Shown: positions 24,555-36,612, counted from the first letter of the stretch. The stretch: 64,000 nt of DNA from Perilla frutescens (GCA_026008535.1 BRKX01000002.1:766501-830500); one strand, 5' to 3'. Translations and numbers: made by a program. The notes: a model not told the origin generated them from the letters alone.

Positions 24555-24832
24555 GAAAATTATCATTTCAGTATCTTAAAGATGAGTAATCTATCAATTC
24601 AGGGTCCGAAAGATGAAAACTATTAATTCAGGACCTGAAAGATAATAATTGTTAATCTATGACCTCAAAAAACTCACGTTTGTTTATATTTAATTTTTTC
24701 AATGATTTCTTTAATGTATTTAATAGATAATTAATAAATGATTTCCCGTTGAAAATAAATATAAAAAATACTTAAATTTAAAAAAAAACAAAATTTATGA
24801 TTTTTGTTGTCCTAAATCGATAAATATAATTA
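24555..24832. mobile_element. Foldback element, family C, right arm truncated
   Basis: The left arm matches family C (TTCAGGGTCCGAAAGATG, TTCAGGACCTGAAAGAT). Only the first part of the right arm is left (TTTATGATTTTTGTTGTCCT), after which the sequence diverges. Confidence 0.7.
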
Positions 24833-25688
24833 GTTTGGTAAGTATACACCAAAGATAAATACACTACTAATACAGGTTCATGTATATGGTATATATGAAT
24901 TAAATTTATATATATATATATATATATATATTACATATACATACACGCCCCATTGCTTACGTGTAAATTCAAATATTTACTTGACCAAGATGGAAATGTA
25001 CACCCATTTTAGCCATTACAAATTCAATACGTACCTAATAATTAAGCATGCTTTTTTAGGGGTCAAAATATAAATATGGTAAGTTATATATATATAGTAA
25101 AGTGTGTTTGGGTCAAAGACGCCTCGTACGAGAATATGATGTACAATAATTAATTATTAATATAATTAACATATCCTAATTATCATTTCGTGAAATTAAT
25201 TAGCAAAATTGACATGTCTAGTTAGGGATTCAAATTTCTTTTTTTTTAATAATATGATGTGACATAAATTTGGTTTTTAGTGTATGATTTGCTATTATAT
25301 ATTTTCGTATCACATCTTAAAATTAAATGATATAGTGGAAAAATAATTACTTTTATTTCGATTTGATTTCATACATTCTAAGTTTCTAACCATAGTATTT
25401 AATTTAAATTATCGATTAATTAAAAAGGAGTACTTATATATTACTTAATTAAGAATGGTTAACGAACTATAGGAATAAAAATTGTTACTAATTATAAGAA
25501 TTTATTTTGACTCTAAATACATGTAGTGTGACTTTGGTCGTCGTGGAAGGAGAAGTTTTAGATAATAACTTCTTACTTATATACTCGATTATTATAATTA
25601 GAATATTTAAAATCATATTTTTAAAAAAACTTAGAATTAACATTATATTAATACATATGTCCCTATTAGCGTCCCATACATAATTTTG
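24833..25688. other. AT-rich intergenic DNA
   Basis: TA repeat at 24907-24931. No gene, RNA or element boundary supported. Confidence 0.45.
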
Positions 25689-25914
25689 TATTCCCTTTGT
25701 CCCGATTATTATTTTGAGGTATAATTAATAGTAAAATACAAATACACTCTTATTAATTCTTCAAAAATTAAAAAACTAGCCACTTAAAATTTGAAAGTCA
25801 TATATATTAAATAAGGGTGTTATTGAAAGTTTAGCTTTAATATATTATTTTGATAAATATTTTTAATCTACGTGCGACTAAAAAATAGACTATATAATTG
25901 GGACGGAGGGAGTA
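25689..25914. mobile_element. Stowaway-type MITE
   Basis: Starts TATTCCCTTTGTCCCGATTA and ends TAATTGGGACGGAGGGAGTA: strong inverted ends, TA at both borders, about 226 bases. Its interior resembles the element at 16063-16334. Confidence 0.88.
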
Positions 25915-25954
25915 TGTATTATCAGTTTAATTAATTATATAACCCTCGTTATTT

Positions 25955-26526
25955 AGAAAATGACATTTTTGATACCATATATTTGACCTCTTATCACTTT
26001 TGGTATCTTACATATTACATCTGTTAAAATAGTACCTTAACAATACATATTGTATTACTTTTAGTCCTGATAATCTGAAATAACATATTTATCTTGATCC
26101 CTTTTTTTTTGCAATTTATATAAAATTACGTGATCAAAATTTATTTCCAAAATTTTCACCCCTATTTAATTAAAACTTGGAAAATGCGAATCTCTCTAAA
26201 AAAGAACTTTGGGAATTGACTTTTTTTTTTCATTTTCTATGGTTTTAATTATAGGGAAGAAAAGATTTAGGGTTTTAAAAAATGTAATTTGGATAAAAAA
26301 ATTGAAAATATATTTGGTCCCAAAAATTTTAATAAATTAAAAAAAAATCATAAAATTACATTTAACATAAGTTTGACCAGTAAAAGCCTATCAATCCAGA
26401 TCGTCGGGACTAAAAATGATACAATATAATACATATTGTTAGGCTATCATTTTGACAAATACAATACTTAGTGTACCAAAAATGATAAGATATTAAACAT
26501 AAAGTACCAAAAATACCATTTCCCCG
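25955..26526. mobile_element. Foldback element (TTTTTGATACCATATATTTG)
   Basis: Left arm GAAAATGACATTTTTGATAC and CTTATCACTTTTGGTATC; right arm ends GTACCAAAAATACCATTTCC, preceded by GTACCAAAAATGATAAGAT. The arms match over about 100 bases with further matches inside (AGTCCTGATAATCTG against CAGATCGTCGGGACT). Non-coding. Confidence 0.8.
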
Positions 26527-26920
26527 TTCTTTCAATACAATAAAACTACATAATACCCTAAAATACACCCAAAATCATCTAAACACATATAGGTCACATT
26601 CTTAACATATATAATATTGTGTATACATGAAATTAATTCGTAGCTATTCATTTTCGTAAATGCAGCTCCTCATAAAATACATATTAATTTGTAAATTTTT
26701 CACTAATACACATACGTGTGCGTGGAACGATACTTAGAATATTCTTCCGAGAATAGCATAGAATTTCCCGTAGAAGCGATGTCGAAATAGTTATAGGAAA
26801 AAAAAAATATTTGAAAATTCAATAGACTTGAGGCATAGAACATAGCATATGTATCTAAATGTGGACAAAGAAAAAAATGTGACAGGTCAATATCATACCA
26901 ATTGAGTTTATTTAATTTGA
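26527..26920. other. AT-rich intergenic DNA, nothing recognised
   Basis: No open frame or repeat structure that can be supported. Confidence 0.45.
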
Positions 26921-26922
26921 AA

Positions 26923-26926
<4 letters not shown>

Positions 26927-27002
<76 letters not shown>
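26927..27002. repeat. Compound TA and GA microsatellite
   Basis: A run of about 17 TA units passes directly into about 20 GA units. Confidence 0.95.
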
Positions 27003-27004
<2 letters not shown>

Positions 27005-27159
27005 ACACCGTCCGAGGAAAAAAGAAGACGACCAAAAAATGAAAATTCGAGAAAATAATGTTTTGACCATCAAACAAACCTAAGTGTCCCTCTCAAGGAA
27101 TCAAAACTACTATTTTATACTTCTTCTTTCATTAAATTAATTAATTAATTAATTAGTAG

Positions 27160-27300
27160 AATGTGTGAACTCGTTCGAATCCCGGCCATCGATTTCTGGC
27201 CGGGACTGCTCAACGTGAAAACTTTTTCCGTGTCATTTATCTCTTCTGTATGATTTTCACGTTATCGAATAATAACGAGTTTTGCCTATATGTTTATACA
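27160..27300. other. Short GC-richer segment with a CCCGGCC..GGCCGGG hairpin
   Basis: TCGTTCGAATCCCGGCC matches the box B consensus of tRNA-type promoters and is followed by an inverted GGCCGGGA, forming a short hairpin. No box A or tRNA fold is present. It may be a SINE tail or other retroelement fragment. Confidence 0.3.
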
Positions 27301-27525
27301 GAAATAACATGGTAAATGATCAATTTTTTCAAGATTAACAAAACAATATTCGTTTTTTCAAAAATTGTACGTACATATCCCTTTATCTCCATCCACGTAG
27401 AACAAATTCATCTGATCAAGAAAATGTTAAATCGCAATCAATTATGTACGATTTTTAGCCCGTGAATTTGATTAAATGTTAGATTAATGTTTAAAATATA
27501 GGTATCGAAATGTAATTTGCCCGTT
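27300..27525. mobile_element. Foldback element, family A, left end decayed
   Basis: Contains AACAAAACAATATTCGTTTT, AATCGCAATCAATTATGTACG and ends TAGGTATCGAAATGTAATTTG, matching the family A order at 11572-11914. Confidence 0.65.
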
Positions 27526-28528
27526 AATTAATTAATGATTCAATCTCCCTAAAAAAAAATGCACTTTACAATATTAGAAATACCTCCATCAAATATGTAA
27601 GAGGATATTTGTAATCTAATTAAACACCTAATTAATTGGAAATTATTTAATGGAAGTCAATGATCAAATTAGATAATTTTTTTGAATTAACCCATAATTT
27701 TTTTTTTAGTTTCCGGTAGCTTGTAAAGACTACTTATGATTAGGTAACTTCCAATTAACTATATATCGAATTTAAAACTTTTTTTTTAAAAAAGTCATAA
27801 GTGATAGGATACTTATCAAGAAAAATTTTAGTTAGACTTTGAAATAAATCAAATTGGTTTCTGATCGATAATTGGAATTTTTTTTTACACCTGATTTCAT
27901 GAAACGTGGGAGAATTCAGAAATATTCCTCATCTTACTTTAAGGAAATTATTGAATAATAATTGATTACATTAACGAATTAACAAACCAAGCGGATACCC
28001 ACAATTTTGCAAAGTTAAAACGAAGATAAAATACTGCTCATATGAAATATTTTAGAAGCTATTAAATCAAGTAAGTTTTGCGATTATGAAAAGCACGAAT
28101 TAATTCTCAAATTTCAATTAATTTACTAACAAAATAAATTGTCGCTATATGTTTCAAAAAAAAAAAATGAGATTTTTTTTCAATGTAATAAATCTCGAAT
28201 TTCCAAGTAAAAAGAATAAATAAGATTGTAAAAATTTATTAGAACACGACGGTTGTAATCTAAACAATCATGGAAAATGCCAAAAAAAAATTATAGCAAT
28301 AAATGTCTCTACTGTTGTCTATAGATCAAAACTGTTGTCTATTATACAAAAACTGTTATCTAAAATATAGTTATTAAATTGTATGATAGACAACGGTTTA
28401 TACCAGACCCGTTGTGTATCACACGATTTTGCCTTAATGTATGTATAGATAGATAGACGTATAAATGTACATTTTTCTATATTATATGAAAGTAAATAAT
28501 CAAGTATATTATATGGAAATATATATGT
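27526..28528. other. AT-rich intergenic DNA
   Basis: Homopolymer tracts and AT-rich text only. A short duplicated phrase TGTTGTCTATAGATC/TGTTGTCTATTATAC at 28312-28345 and its inverse near 28384-28415 suggest a decayed foldback. No gene. Confidence 0.4.
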
Positions 28529-28689
28529 CATAAAATGTGGGATTTGATCACCGATATTAAATTAAATTACTTAAATATCCTCAATTTATTAAATTATTAA
28601 TTAATTATATATTTAATCCCATCAATTTTAGATTAATTTTGACCACGAAAATTAAATAGATAAATGATTAGGATTGGTTCATATCCGAA

Positions 28690-28724
<35 letters not shown>

Positions 28725-29100
28725 TCTGATCAGTTCTTGAATTTTCATGATTAAATCAATCAAATTCAATTTGTTTTTTTTCCACAAATGAGTCCAAATT
28801 AATTTGTTTGAAGCTCATAAAATGTGGAATTTGATCATCCATATTAAATTAAATTACTTAAATATCCTCAATTTATTAAACTGTTAATTAATTATATATT
28901 TAATCTCATCAATTTTAGATTAATTTTGACCATGAAAATCAAATAGATAAATGATTAGGATTGGTTCAAATTTGAACATACACACACATATATATATATA
29001 TATATATTATGTCTGATCAGTTCTTGATTGTTCCTGATTAAATCAATCAAATTCAATTTGTTTTTTCCACAAATGAGTCCAAATTAATTTGTTTGAAGCT
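28529..29100. repeat. Tandem duplication, 287-bp unit
   Basis: Copy 1 starts at 28529 and copy 2 at 28816, both with CATAAAATGTGGRATTTGAT. Both contain a TA microsatellite (28692-28720, 28988-29007) and end with TTTGTTTGAAGCTC. The copies are about 93 percent alike by eye, so this is a fairly recent duplication. Confidence 0.85.
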
Positions 29101-29614
29101 CGAACACTAATGGAAATTAGACCAATTAATGTGACAACATCATATATACATATATATATATATATATATCGATGTCTTAATCATTTGTGGTGCATTTAAT
29201 TAGAGGAAAATCTTGTAGGGTCAGTCTATATTTACATACCACACGACGAAATAAAATCATTGAATTTTCACAAATTTATATAATTTGATGTATACAGATT
29301 GTAAATTTAGTTAGATCGATGTCGCATCTCACCTTTTTTTTTCTCTTCATTAAATTATCCGATTAAGATTTTCACTATTTTCGAACAACCTAACTATTTT
29401 AAAAAAATAAAATAAAATAGAGCAACGTAACTATTGATTAATTTTCACCTTTTATGCAATATCAAAAAATAAAATAAAAATGGGATTTATATATATAGGA
29501 GTTTTAGTCTTGGAAGAAAGGGATATCGATATGTGGGGTACGTGTCATAGAGTTTGTTGTTGTTAATTGTGTTTTTTTCTTTTTCTTTTTTTCTTTATCA
29601 TTTTCCCCTCTAAT

Positions 29615-30169
29615 CAGGGGTGAACAAAAAGTCTCGAAACATGAGAATCGAATCGAATTAGTTCAATTTTTTTAGTTAGGTTCTTTTTAAAATTCGGTTC
29701 GATTCGAAAAAATTTCTAACAAAAGTTCAATTTTCAGTTTCGGTCCGGTCTAGAGGGAAAATACCCGAACTGAACCGAAAAATCAAATATATATATATAT
29801 ATATATATCAGTAATAAAAATACTTGGCTTTGTTGGATATTATAATTTATTCGGCTTTGCTTTGTTGGAGTTTGCACCTTTTTGGACTTTATTCGATTGT
29901 TTATTGGTATTTGTTGAACTTGAATCTTGATGATTAGTTAATTTATACTTGTACGTATTTAATTATATCGAATGAGGAGAATTTAAAGGAAAAAAAATCA
30001 GAAAATTAAAAAAAAATGTTCAAACCGAACCAAACCGAAATATTTCGATTCGGTTTCGATCAAAATTTCAGTTCGGTTCGGTTCAGTTCTGTTTTTTTAA
30101 AAAAATGATTTTCTTCAGTTTAACATTTTCAGGACTGAGTCGAACAAAAAAATTAAATGTTCACCCCTA
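29615..30169. mobile_element. hAT-like non-autonomous element, CGGTTCGG class
   Basis: Ends CAGGGGTGAACA and TGTTCACCCCTA are near-perfect inverted repeats. Flanking 8-mers CCTCTAAT (29607-29614) and CCTCTAGT (30170-30177) match at 7 of 8 positions, a likely target duplication. Inside, GGTTCGATTCG-type motifs occur near both ends with a TA tract at 29788-29808. No transposase is encoded. Confidence 0.85.
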
Positions 30170-30193
30170 CCTCTAGTAGCAGATAGCTTAATA

Positions 30194-30374
30194 TCAGGGT
30201 TAATAACACATCGGTGCTCAATGTTTGTCCGTTTTTATATTTTTGTCCCGAAGTGTTAATGCTAAAAGTGTTAATTATGCAAATGTTAGCTACTAATGTA
30301 TTATTTTTTAATTAATTTTCGGGACAAAAATATAAAAACAGACAAACGTTTAAGTATTGATGAGCAATTAACCA
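30194..30374. mobile_element. Short foldback element (GGTTAATAACACATCGG)
   Basis: Left arm GGTTAATAACACATCGGTGC and TTTTTATATTTTTGTCCCG; right arm CGGGACAAAAATATAAAAAC and ends TTGATGAGCAATTAACC. About 180 bases; the two arms make up most of it. Confidence 0.85.
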
Positions 30375-30487
30375 TGTTTATATTAATATTAATGGAATCT
30401 ATCTAGAAATTAAACCATTTCACCATCTTGTAATTTTCAATTTTATTATAATCATAGATTCGACACTAGCTTCTGTTTTGCCACTAT

Positions 30488-30858
30488 TAATTTATAGTAG
30501 AATTGTTCATTCAGGACCTAAAAGATTACTAATCTATCAATTCAGGACCTGAAAAATGAAAACTTCCAATTCAAGTTTTGAAAGATGAAAATTCTCAATT
30601 CAGGACCTCAAAAAATCACGAATTTAATTTATTTTTATTTTTTAATTAATTTTAACAATTTCTTTATTAGATTTAATAGATAATTAATGAATGAATTTTC
30701 ATTGAAAATTAATATAAAATTAATTAAAAATAAAAAAAACGTGATTTTTGAGGTCCTGAATTGAGAATTTTCATTTTTCGGATCCTGAATTAAGAGTTTT
30801 CATTTTTCAAGTTCTGAATCGATAGATTGCCCATCTTTCAGGTCATGAATTCAAACTT
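30488..30858. mobile_element. Foldback element, family C
   Basis: Complete copy: left arm with repeated TTCAGGACCTGAAAAATG phrases, central TTTAATAGATAATTAATGAA, right arm inverted and ending CATCTTTCAGGTCATGAATT. Non-coding. Confidence 0.85.
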
Positions 30859-31480
30859 CATTTCATTCTAAGTTCGAGCATATGCATGCATCTGAAATAT
30901 ATAGGCCAATGAGAATTATAACATATTATTTTAAACTATATATATATATATATATATATAATGGATGAAGATGTCATCACAAATTAGATTAGGACATAAG
31001 ATGGAATGAGGCAATTATGATTAATCATCGAAAGGAATGTAATGAGAATAAATTTTTGTAGGTAAAGTTTTATATATACGCATCTTCTTCATTAAATAAT
31101 TAACAAATTGTTTACTTTGAGTAATATAACTTCAATTTCTAGTGATCAATTAATGAACCACTTTGATTCTTTACCACAAGAAGAAAGTTCTAGTACCTTC
31201 AAATTAATTCAAACAATTTGTGGCTACAAATTAAACAACCTATTATTAATAATTATTTGATCCAAAAATTAGGAAAGACTTCGTCATTAATTGGTTCATT
31301 CGATCCATTTCCGTATCTCTCTAGTTTTCTTATCGTATTTTTCATGTCACATCTCGTATTTTTTTAGTACATGCTAGTTCATTCTAAAATTTTTAAGACT
31401 ATTCATAAATATACAATGTACGTATTTGCTAGTAGGGACGAGCAAAGTCGTATTCCACTAACATCAATGACAAACATTTA
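30859..31480. other. AT-rich intergenic DNA
   Basis: TA tract at 30938-30960. No gene or element boundary recognised. Confidence 0.45.
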
Positions 31481-31493
31481 TAAGTACTATTTG

Positions 31494-31971
31494 TACGGTT
31501 GTACAAGAACCGACCGGACTGAAAAAATTGGACCGGACCGACCGAAAATTTGGGTATTCGGTCAGTTTTTACATACTATTCGATTGGTTCGATCCTAATT
31601 TAAATGGATTGAATTTTTTTTCGGTCGGTCCGATCCTGAAAAAAGGAAAACTAGTTGACCGTACCGACCGAATATAGTTATTACATTAATATATTTATAT
31701 ATAATATTAGATATAAAATTATAGTATGTATTAGTGTATTACTATTAATACTCAAATTTATAGTAATACTATATCATATTCATAATATTTCTAGATAATA
31801 AACTATTAAAAAATCGTAAAGTATAGAATAGAAATTATTAAAATTTAGAAAAAAAACAAAGAATTCGGTCAAACCGATAAATTTGGTCGGTCTTCGATCT
31901 GGTCCATAAAAAAATTCCGTTCGGTCCATTCAGTCCTATCAGGATTGGATTGACCGTTCGCACAATCCTTA
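31494..31971. mobile_element. hAT-like non-autonomous element, ACCGACCG class
   Basis: Left end TACGGTTGTACAAGAACCG, right end on the other strand TAAGGATTGTGCGAACGG: similar inverted termini. ACCGACCG/CGGTCGGT motifs lie near both ends with AT-rich centre. Flanks ACTATTTG and (A)CTATGTC are similar but not identical, so the target duplication is decayed. Confidence 0.6.
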
Positions 31972-32026
31972 CTATGTCTATTGATCGAATAGTGATTAAC
32001 ACTGGTTGGAAACCTAATATAGTAAG

Positions 32027-32031
<5 letters not shown>

Positions 32032-32089
<58 letters not shown>
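32032..32089. repeat. AAT trinucleotide microsatellite
   Basis: About 18 AAT units. The long poly-Leu, poly-Ile and poly-Asn frames predicted across it are artefacts. Confidence 0.95.
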
Positions 32090-32091
<2 letters not shown>

Positions 32092-32374
32092 CTTCGATCT
32101 TCAAAATATATAGAGAACATCTGTTATACAGCTGTCAAATATAAATAGCAAAACTTAAAAATAATGAAAAGGGACTCTAATTTCTTACCAAACAACCCTG
32201 TTTATACTAAATACTAAAAACCCGACTCGAAAGGTAAGTTCACGGGCCAAAAATATGCAAAACACCACTTTTCAGAAAATTCGGCGATCGACGGCCAAAA
32301 TCCGGCGATTGGCAACCGGGTCGGTGGTTTTCACTTATCTTTTTCACACTCGCCGAGCCTCCGTGAAGAAACGG

Positions 32375-32428
<54 letters not shown>

Positions 32429-32863
32429 GAAGATGCGTGGCATATTGGCATGTTGGATTTCGAAGAGGAAAAAATAAAACTTTATTGTGTGAAATCAAAT
32501 TTAGTTGACAAGAAAACGACAATAAACAACAAAAAAGAAAAAAAGAAAAAGAAAAGATTGTTCCCTACCACATAAGACAGAAAGAACACATTGTACTATA
32601 ATATTTACATTTGTAATGATCGATGCTATTTTATATTTTCAAGTTCATGCACATTCGCATTTTATTATTTTATTCACGTAAAAAGTAATCTCCTTCTAGA
32701 TTTCCCATTTTCTATATTTATATAGCATACAAAATATTAGTCGTGTATGAAATTCTTATTAATTCTAACGATGTATATAAATAAGATTAAGACAAAGCTG
32801 TGATGGTTGATGAATGATGATTAATATATATATATATATATATATAGTAATATTTCGAATAGT
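32090..32863. other. Intergenic with long TA microsatellite
   Basis: TA run at 32380-32425. A GC-richer patch at 32270-32380 (CGGCGATCGACGG, CGGCGATTGGC) has no conserved frame. TA tract also at 32826-32847. Confidence 0.5.
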
Positions 32864-33314
32864 CTAATGGTATGAGAATTTATTTTTATTTTCACAATGG
32901 AAATGATATTTTATTAAGGAACCACGAGAACAAGAATTATCGAAAAGGTCTATTATAAAAGATGGAGGCTCGATCCAATAAAAAGAGCTTATAAAATCAC
33001 GAGCAGTCCTAACTATACTATGTGCCACATAATTGGCAATACGAGGGAGGGACCAAATTAAGAGAAAAATCATGTGAATTATCGAAAAATTTACTACAAT
33101 TTGAAATAATCGAACCAAATTCAGAAGTAGTCGACGAAGAAGATTTCACCGCATCAATGATTATTTTGGAATCAACTTCGAAAATAACACGTTGGATACC
33201 GAGAGACTTAATCCATGAAAGAGCCTGATCATGCAAACCTAATGCTTTACCTTCATCGACCCGCAGACACCCCGAAATATGGCTAGCCCTAGCACTAATG
33301 GTATGATAATTTAT
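32864..33314 (-). pseudogene. 5'-truncated LINE relic: RNase H (RVT_3) domain with target duplication
   Basis: Read on the minus strand, frames between 33290 and 32920 encode the RNase H-like domain found at the end of plant LINE polyproteins: GKALGLHDQALSW, RVIFEVDSK, then, after one frameshift near 33040, WSLPRIANYVAHSIVRTARD and PPSFI. The E, D and H signature positions can be recognised, but the frame is broken and the reverse transcriptase is missing. An A-rich tail (minus strand) at about 32884-32895 is followed by a 20-base direct repeat with one mismatch, CTAATGGTATGANAATTTATT, at 32864-32884 and 33295-33315. This fits target-primed retrotransposition of a short 3' piece. Confidence 0.8.
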
Positions 33315-33399
33315 TAGTGCATACATCTTCATATATACTAACTCTAATCAAAATCGTTACGAAAAAATCTAATGATATTCTGGTGCATGGCATACTTAA

Positions 33400-33641
33400 T
33401 ACTCCTTCCGTTTCTGAATAAGTGTCATTCTAGCATTTAAATTTTATTTTTTAAAATAATGTCATTCTACAATTTCGAGACAAAAAATTCACTTTTTTCA
33501 CATATTTGCTCGCATTTATTGCATTAATATATATTTAACTCATTTAATGTATTCACACAATGGTGTATTAGATAACTCAATTAATTTATTAATATGTGTG
33601 CATTCATCCAAAATGACATTTAATCGGAAAACGGGGGAGTA
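33400..33641. mobile_element. Stowaway-type MITE
   Basis: Starts TACTCCTTCCGTTTCTGAAT and ends TAATCGGAAAACGGGGGAGTA; TA borders. A related copy is at about 44596-44838 (TTCGTTTCTGAATAAATGT to TTTATTCAGAAAC). Confidence 0.8.
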
Positions 33642-33968
33642 TCATAATTATTGTAATTAAGTCGTGTGAGTTCGTTTACTAAGAAAGAAATAAAAAAATG
33701 AGGGAGGGAGCAAACTACTACTTCTATTTATTAATTAGCATCAATTAATGAGTTTAAGCCTCACGTAATTAATTAGAGTAATTTCTTTCTTTTGAGGGAA
33801 TTGCATTAAATAAATATATAGAGTAGGTTATTTTATTTCAGGCGACGGTGGAGAAATGCTTTTACATTAATACATACTTATCTAGTCATTTAAAATTTGC
33901 CTTTTTCTTTTCTCTGACTTTCCCTAAATCATAATTCTGCTTGTGGCATATATATTTGGGTTAATTGT
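33642..33968. other. AT-rich intergenic DNA, nothing recognised
   Basis: No open frame or repeat can be supported in this stretch. Confidence 0.45.
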
Positions 33969-33976
33969 CTTAAAAT

Positions 33977-34316
33977 TAGGGGTGTAAATAAGTCGGGTCG
34001 AGCCCGAACATATGTATGCTTAATTTTGTTTGAAATGATATCGAGCTTTAAAATTTATGTTTGAGCTTGTTTGATTATCGATCGAGTCGATCTCAAACGA
34101 GTTGAACACGAGCCGAGCTCGAGTAGTTTGATATTTTTACACATATTTGCTCATTTTTTACTTATCGAGCTCGAGTTCGAGGCGAGCTTTAAATTTTATC
34201 GGATATAAAATTATGTTCAAGTTTGTTTGATATGCTTATCGAATCGAGCTCGGACGAGCTTTTAACGAACGGATATGAGCCGAGTATCGAACTATTTGGT
34301 TAGATTTTCAGCCCTA
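33977..34316. mobile_element. hAT-like non-autonomous element, GAGCTCG class, perfect 8-bp TSD
   Basis: Starts TAGGGGTGTAAATAAGTCGG and ends TTTTCAGCCCTA. The 8-mers CTTAAAAT at 33969-33976 and 34317-34324 are identical, a perfect hAT-size target duplication. The 340-base interior carries CGAGCTCGAG-type motifs and no coding capacity. The right-hand copy of the target duplication is followed at once by a foldback element. Confidence 0.9.
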
Positions 34317-34317
34317 C

Positions 34318-34664
34318 TTAAAATACATGAACTTTGGGGTGTTTTTGGTTCTTTCATACATTTTAAAAAAATGTAATTTTAATAACATGAACTTAGCATA
34401 TGTTTGGTTTTTCACATGATTTTCAAATTCGGACACTCTAGTCCGACCAAAACCGATCAAAAATCCATTTATTTTAAGACAATTTAGTGTCCACGTAGAT
34501 GTATATGTGGAAATCTTAAACAACCACGTCACTTCAATTGACCGAAATTTGAAAATCATGTGAAAAATTAAACAAATGATAAGTTCATGTTATTAAAACT
34601 ACGTTTTTTAAAACATGTGAAAAGCCAGAAACACCCCAAAGTTTATGTATTTTAAGACAATTAA
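34318..34664. mobile_element. Foldback element, family B (CTTAAAATACATGAACTTTG)
   Basis: Left arm TTAAAATACATGAACTTTGG and ATAACATGAACTTAGCAT; right arm GATAAGTTCATGTTATTAA and ends AAGTTTATGTATTTTAAGAC. A shorter copy splits a family A element at 43305-43525. Non-coding. Confidence 0.85.
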
Positions 34665-34758
34665 CTATATATATCATAATCTGATTATTTCCATTATTCA
34701 TAATATTATTGTAGTTATTGTTATTGTTATTAATTTTCCCTACATTTTTTCCGATATT

Positions 34759-35236
34759 ATATACTCCTTTCATTTCATAATTGTACTCAATTATTCATTT
34801 TTGAGATGTCCCAAGATTATAGTCCTATTTCTGAATTAGGATTTGGGATTGTATTAAAACATTCTTTTACAAATATATATAACCCTATTTAATATAATAT
34901 GTATATGAAAATAATAGTGTAAAATAAGGGCAATACACCATCTGTTTCATTTTATTTGTTGTTTTATGATTTTAATCTAGAATTAATAAATAATTTTTTT
35001 GACTAAAATATACATTCATTCTATATCGAATAAAATCTTATTCCCTTATATTTTTCTAAACAGTTGCCAAAATTTTATCTCTCCATATATTTATAGAGTT
35101 AAACTTGATAGAAACGGTGTGAAAATATCTAAAACAACAAACATTTTGACACAAAACAAAACTCATAAAATAATTATGTATTTTCAATACATATTAAATG
35201 TGTTTTCTCGATCACAATCATGTGACGAATGGAATA
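34759..35236. mobile_element. MITE of the 49407 type interrupted by a second MITE
   Basis: Outer element starts TACTCCTTTCATTTCATAAT and shares order and text with 49407-49672 (GATGTCCCAAGATTATAGTCC, AAGGGCAATA, TTTCCAATACATATTAAATG-like). Between about 34936 and 35172 the match is broken by sequence like the element at 56561-56776 (TTTCATTTTATTTGTTGTTT ... ACAACAAACATTTTGA). This is a MITE inside a MITE; the right end is decayed. Confidence 0.65.
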
Positions 35237-36120
35237 TATATAGTACTTGGTTCGAAAACTAAGGACACCTATTTTTCGCAATAATAAATTTAATTTACAC
35301 TAACATGATATAAAATAACATTAAACTTTAATTAGTTAAGGGAAAATAAAATTAATTAACATAATGTAAGGAGATTTTGATGTCATTTATTTAATTAGTA
35401 ACTAATAAATGAATTTATAGGATTAAATATAAAAGATTAAAGTCGAGCTACCATTAGACAATCGATTCACACGATAAATATTTATGCTCATAGCCACCTT
35501 TATTTAATTTTCTTCCCCCTTTCATAGGCTATTGTCGATATATATTCATTTATTTATTATATTTCTGTATAGCATTATTAATGAAATTACAAAGATTTTT
35601 AAATAAATTCCCTTTTATAAAATATTATATGATAATGTACGGTGTCATTATGCGATATATGGGATGAATTATTCTTTTCTTTTTTTTTATTCACACACTC
35701 GATCGGTATATGGTATTGAGGATATTCGGTGATGAATTATTTCTTTATTACAGTATATATAATTAAATTAAAGTAAATTGAGTGGAGTAATTAATTCAAT
35801 AGTTTAAGGTTTTGGGTATGTAAATAAGAGAGGAACCAAATACCGACAGCCTACAATGCATAATTTAATATATAATTTATTAAGATCACCTTTTCGAAAA
35901 GCAAAAAAGCATAATTAATTAGCATATATATAATCTAAGATCATATATATATTATGGCTATATATGAGAATATATAGTCGAATGTCATAGATTATATAGC
36001 TACACTATATCCAATTATCTATGAGCTAGAAAAATAAATCAGACTACATATATATACATATACATATAAATCATAAAGATTTTCTACTATATATACATAT
36101 ATATATATATACATATATTA
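35237..36120. other. AT-rich intergenic DNA
   Basis: Many TA and TACATA simple tracts (35915-36115). No gene is supported. Confidence 0.5.
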
Positions 36121-36169
36121 ATTTTAGAGTCAATTACACTTTCAAAATTCATAAAACAATATATATATA

Positions 36170-36192
36170 TATGTGCGCGCGCGCGTGTGTAT
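36170..36192. repeat. Alternating purine-pyrimidine tract (TA, GCGCGC, GTGT)
   Basis: TATATGTGCGCGCGCGCG followed by TGTGT. Such alternating GC/GT steps are prone to Z-form DNA; this is a property of the sequence, with no function implied. Confidence 0.7.
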
Positions 36193-36231
36193 CATATATA
36201 TTTTCGACTATATATATTAATTTGCGGATAA

Positions 36232-36612
36232 GTTACACTTTGATACTTAGATTTTGTATACTTTTTTAAAAATGACCTATTTTTTCAGAATTCACAAAAT
36301 AATATCCAATTTTTTTTAAAAAAATTGCAAATTTAATTTTTAATTAATTTTACTGCCTGGAAATCGTACATAATTGATTGTACTTAACATTTCTTGATTG
36401 GATGACTTTTTCTACGTGGTTGGGGAAATAGAAATATTAAAATATTATCACTTGCGATTTTCGAACCGTAAAATTAACTAAATGTTAAATTTGTAAGTGT
36501 CTTGAAAAAGTGAGCACTCTTTTTTTTTAGGATGCGTACGTACTATTTTATTAATTTTGAAAAATTTAAATTTTCTTTTATAAAAGTGCCCAAAATATAG
36601 ATATGAAAGTGT
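36232..36612. mobile_element. Foldback element, family A
   Basis: Starts AAGTTACACTTTGATACTTA and ends ATAGATATGAAAGTGTAATT with the family's internal CGTACATAATTGATTGTA and GTAAAATTAACTAAATGT arms. A short solo left end may also lie at 36125-36160. Confidence 0.75.

Noticed and set aside
27164..27215. Possible tRNA gene (box B-like GTTCGAATCCCGGCC)
   Set aside because: No acceptor stem, D arm or box A at the right distance; at most a SINE or retroelement fragment.
31838..32144. Long poly-Leu, poly-Ile and poly-Asn frames
   Set aside because: They are translations of the AAT microsatellite and have no other protein character.
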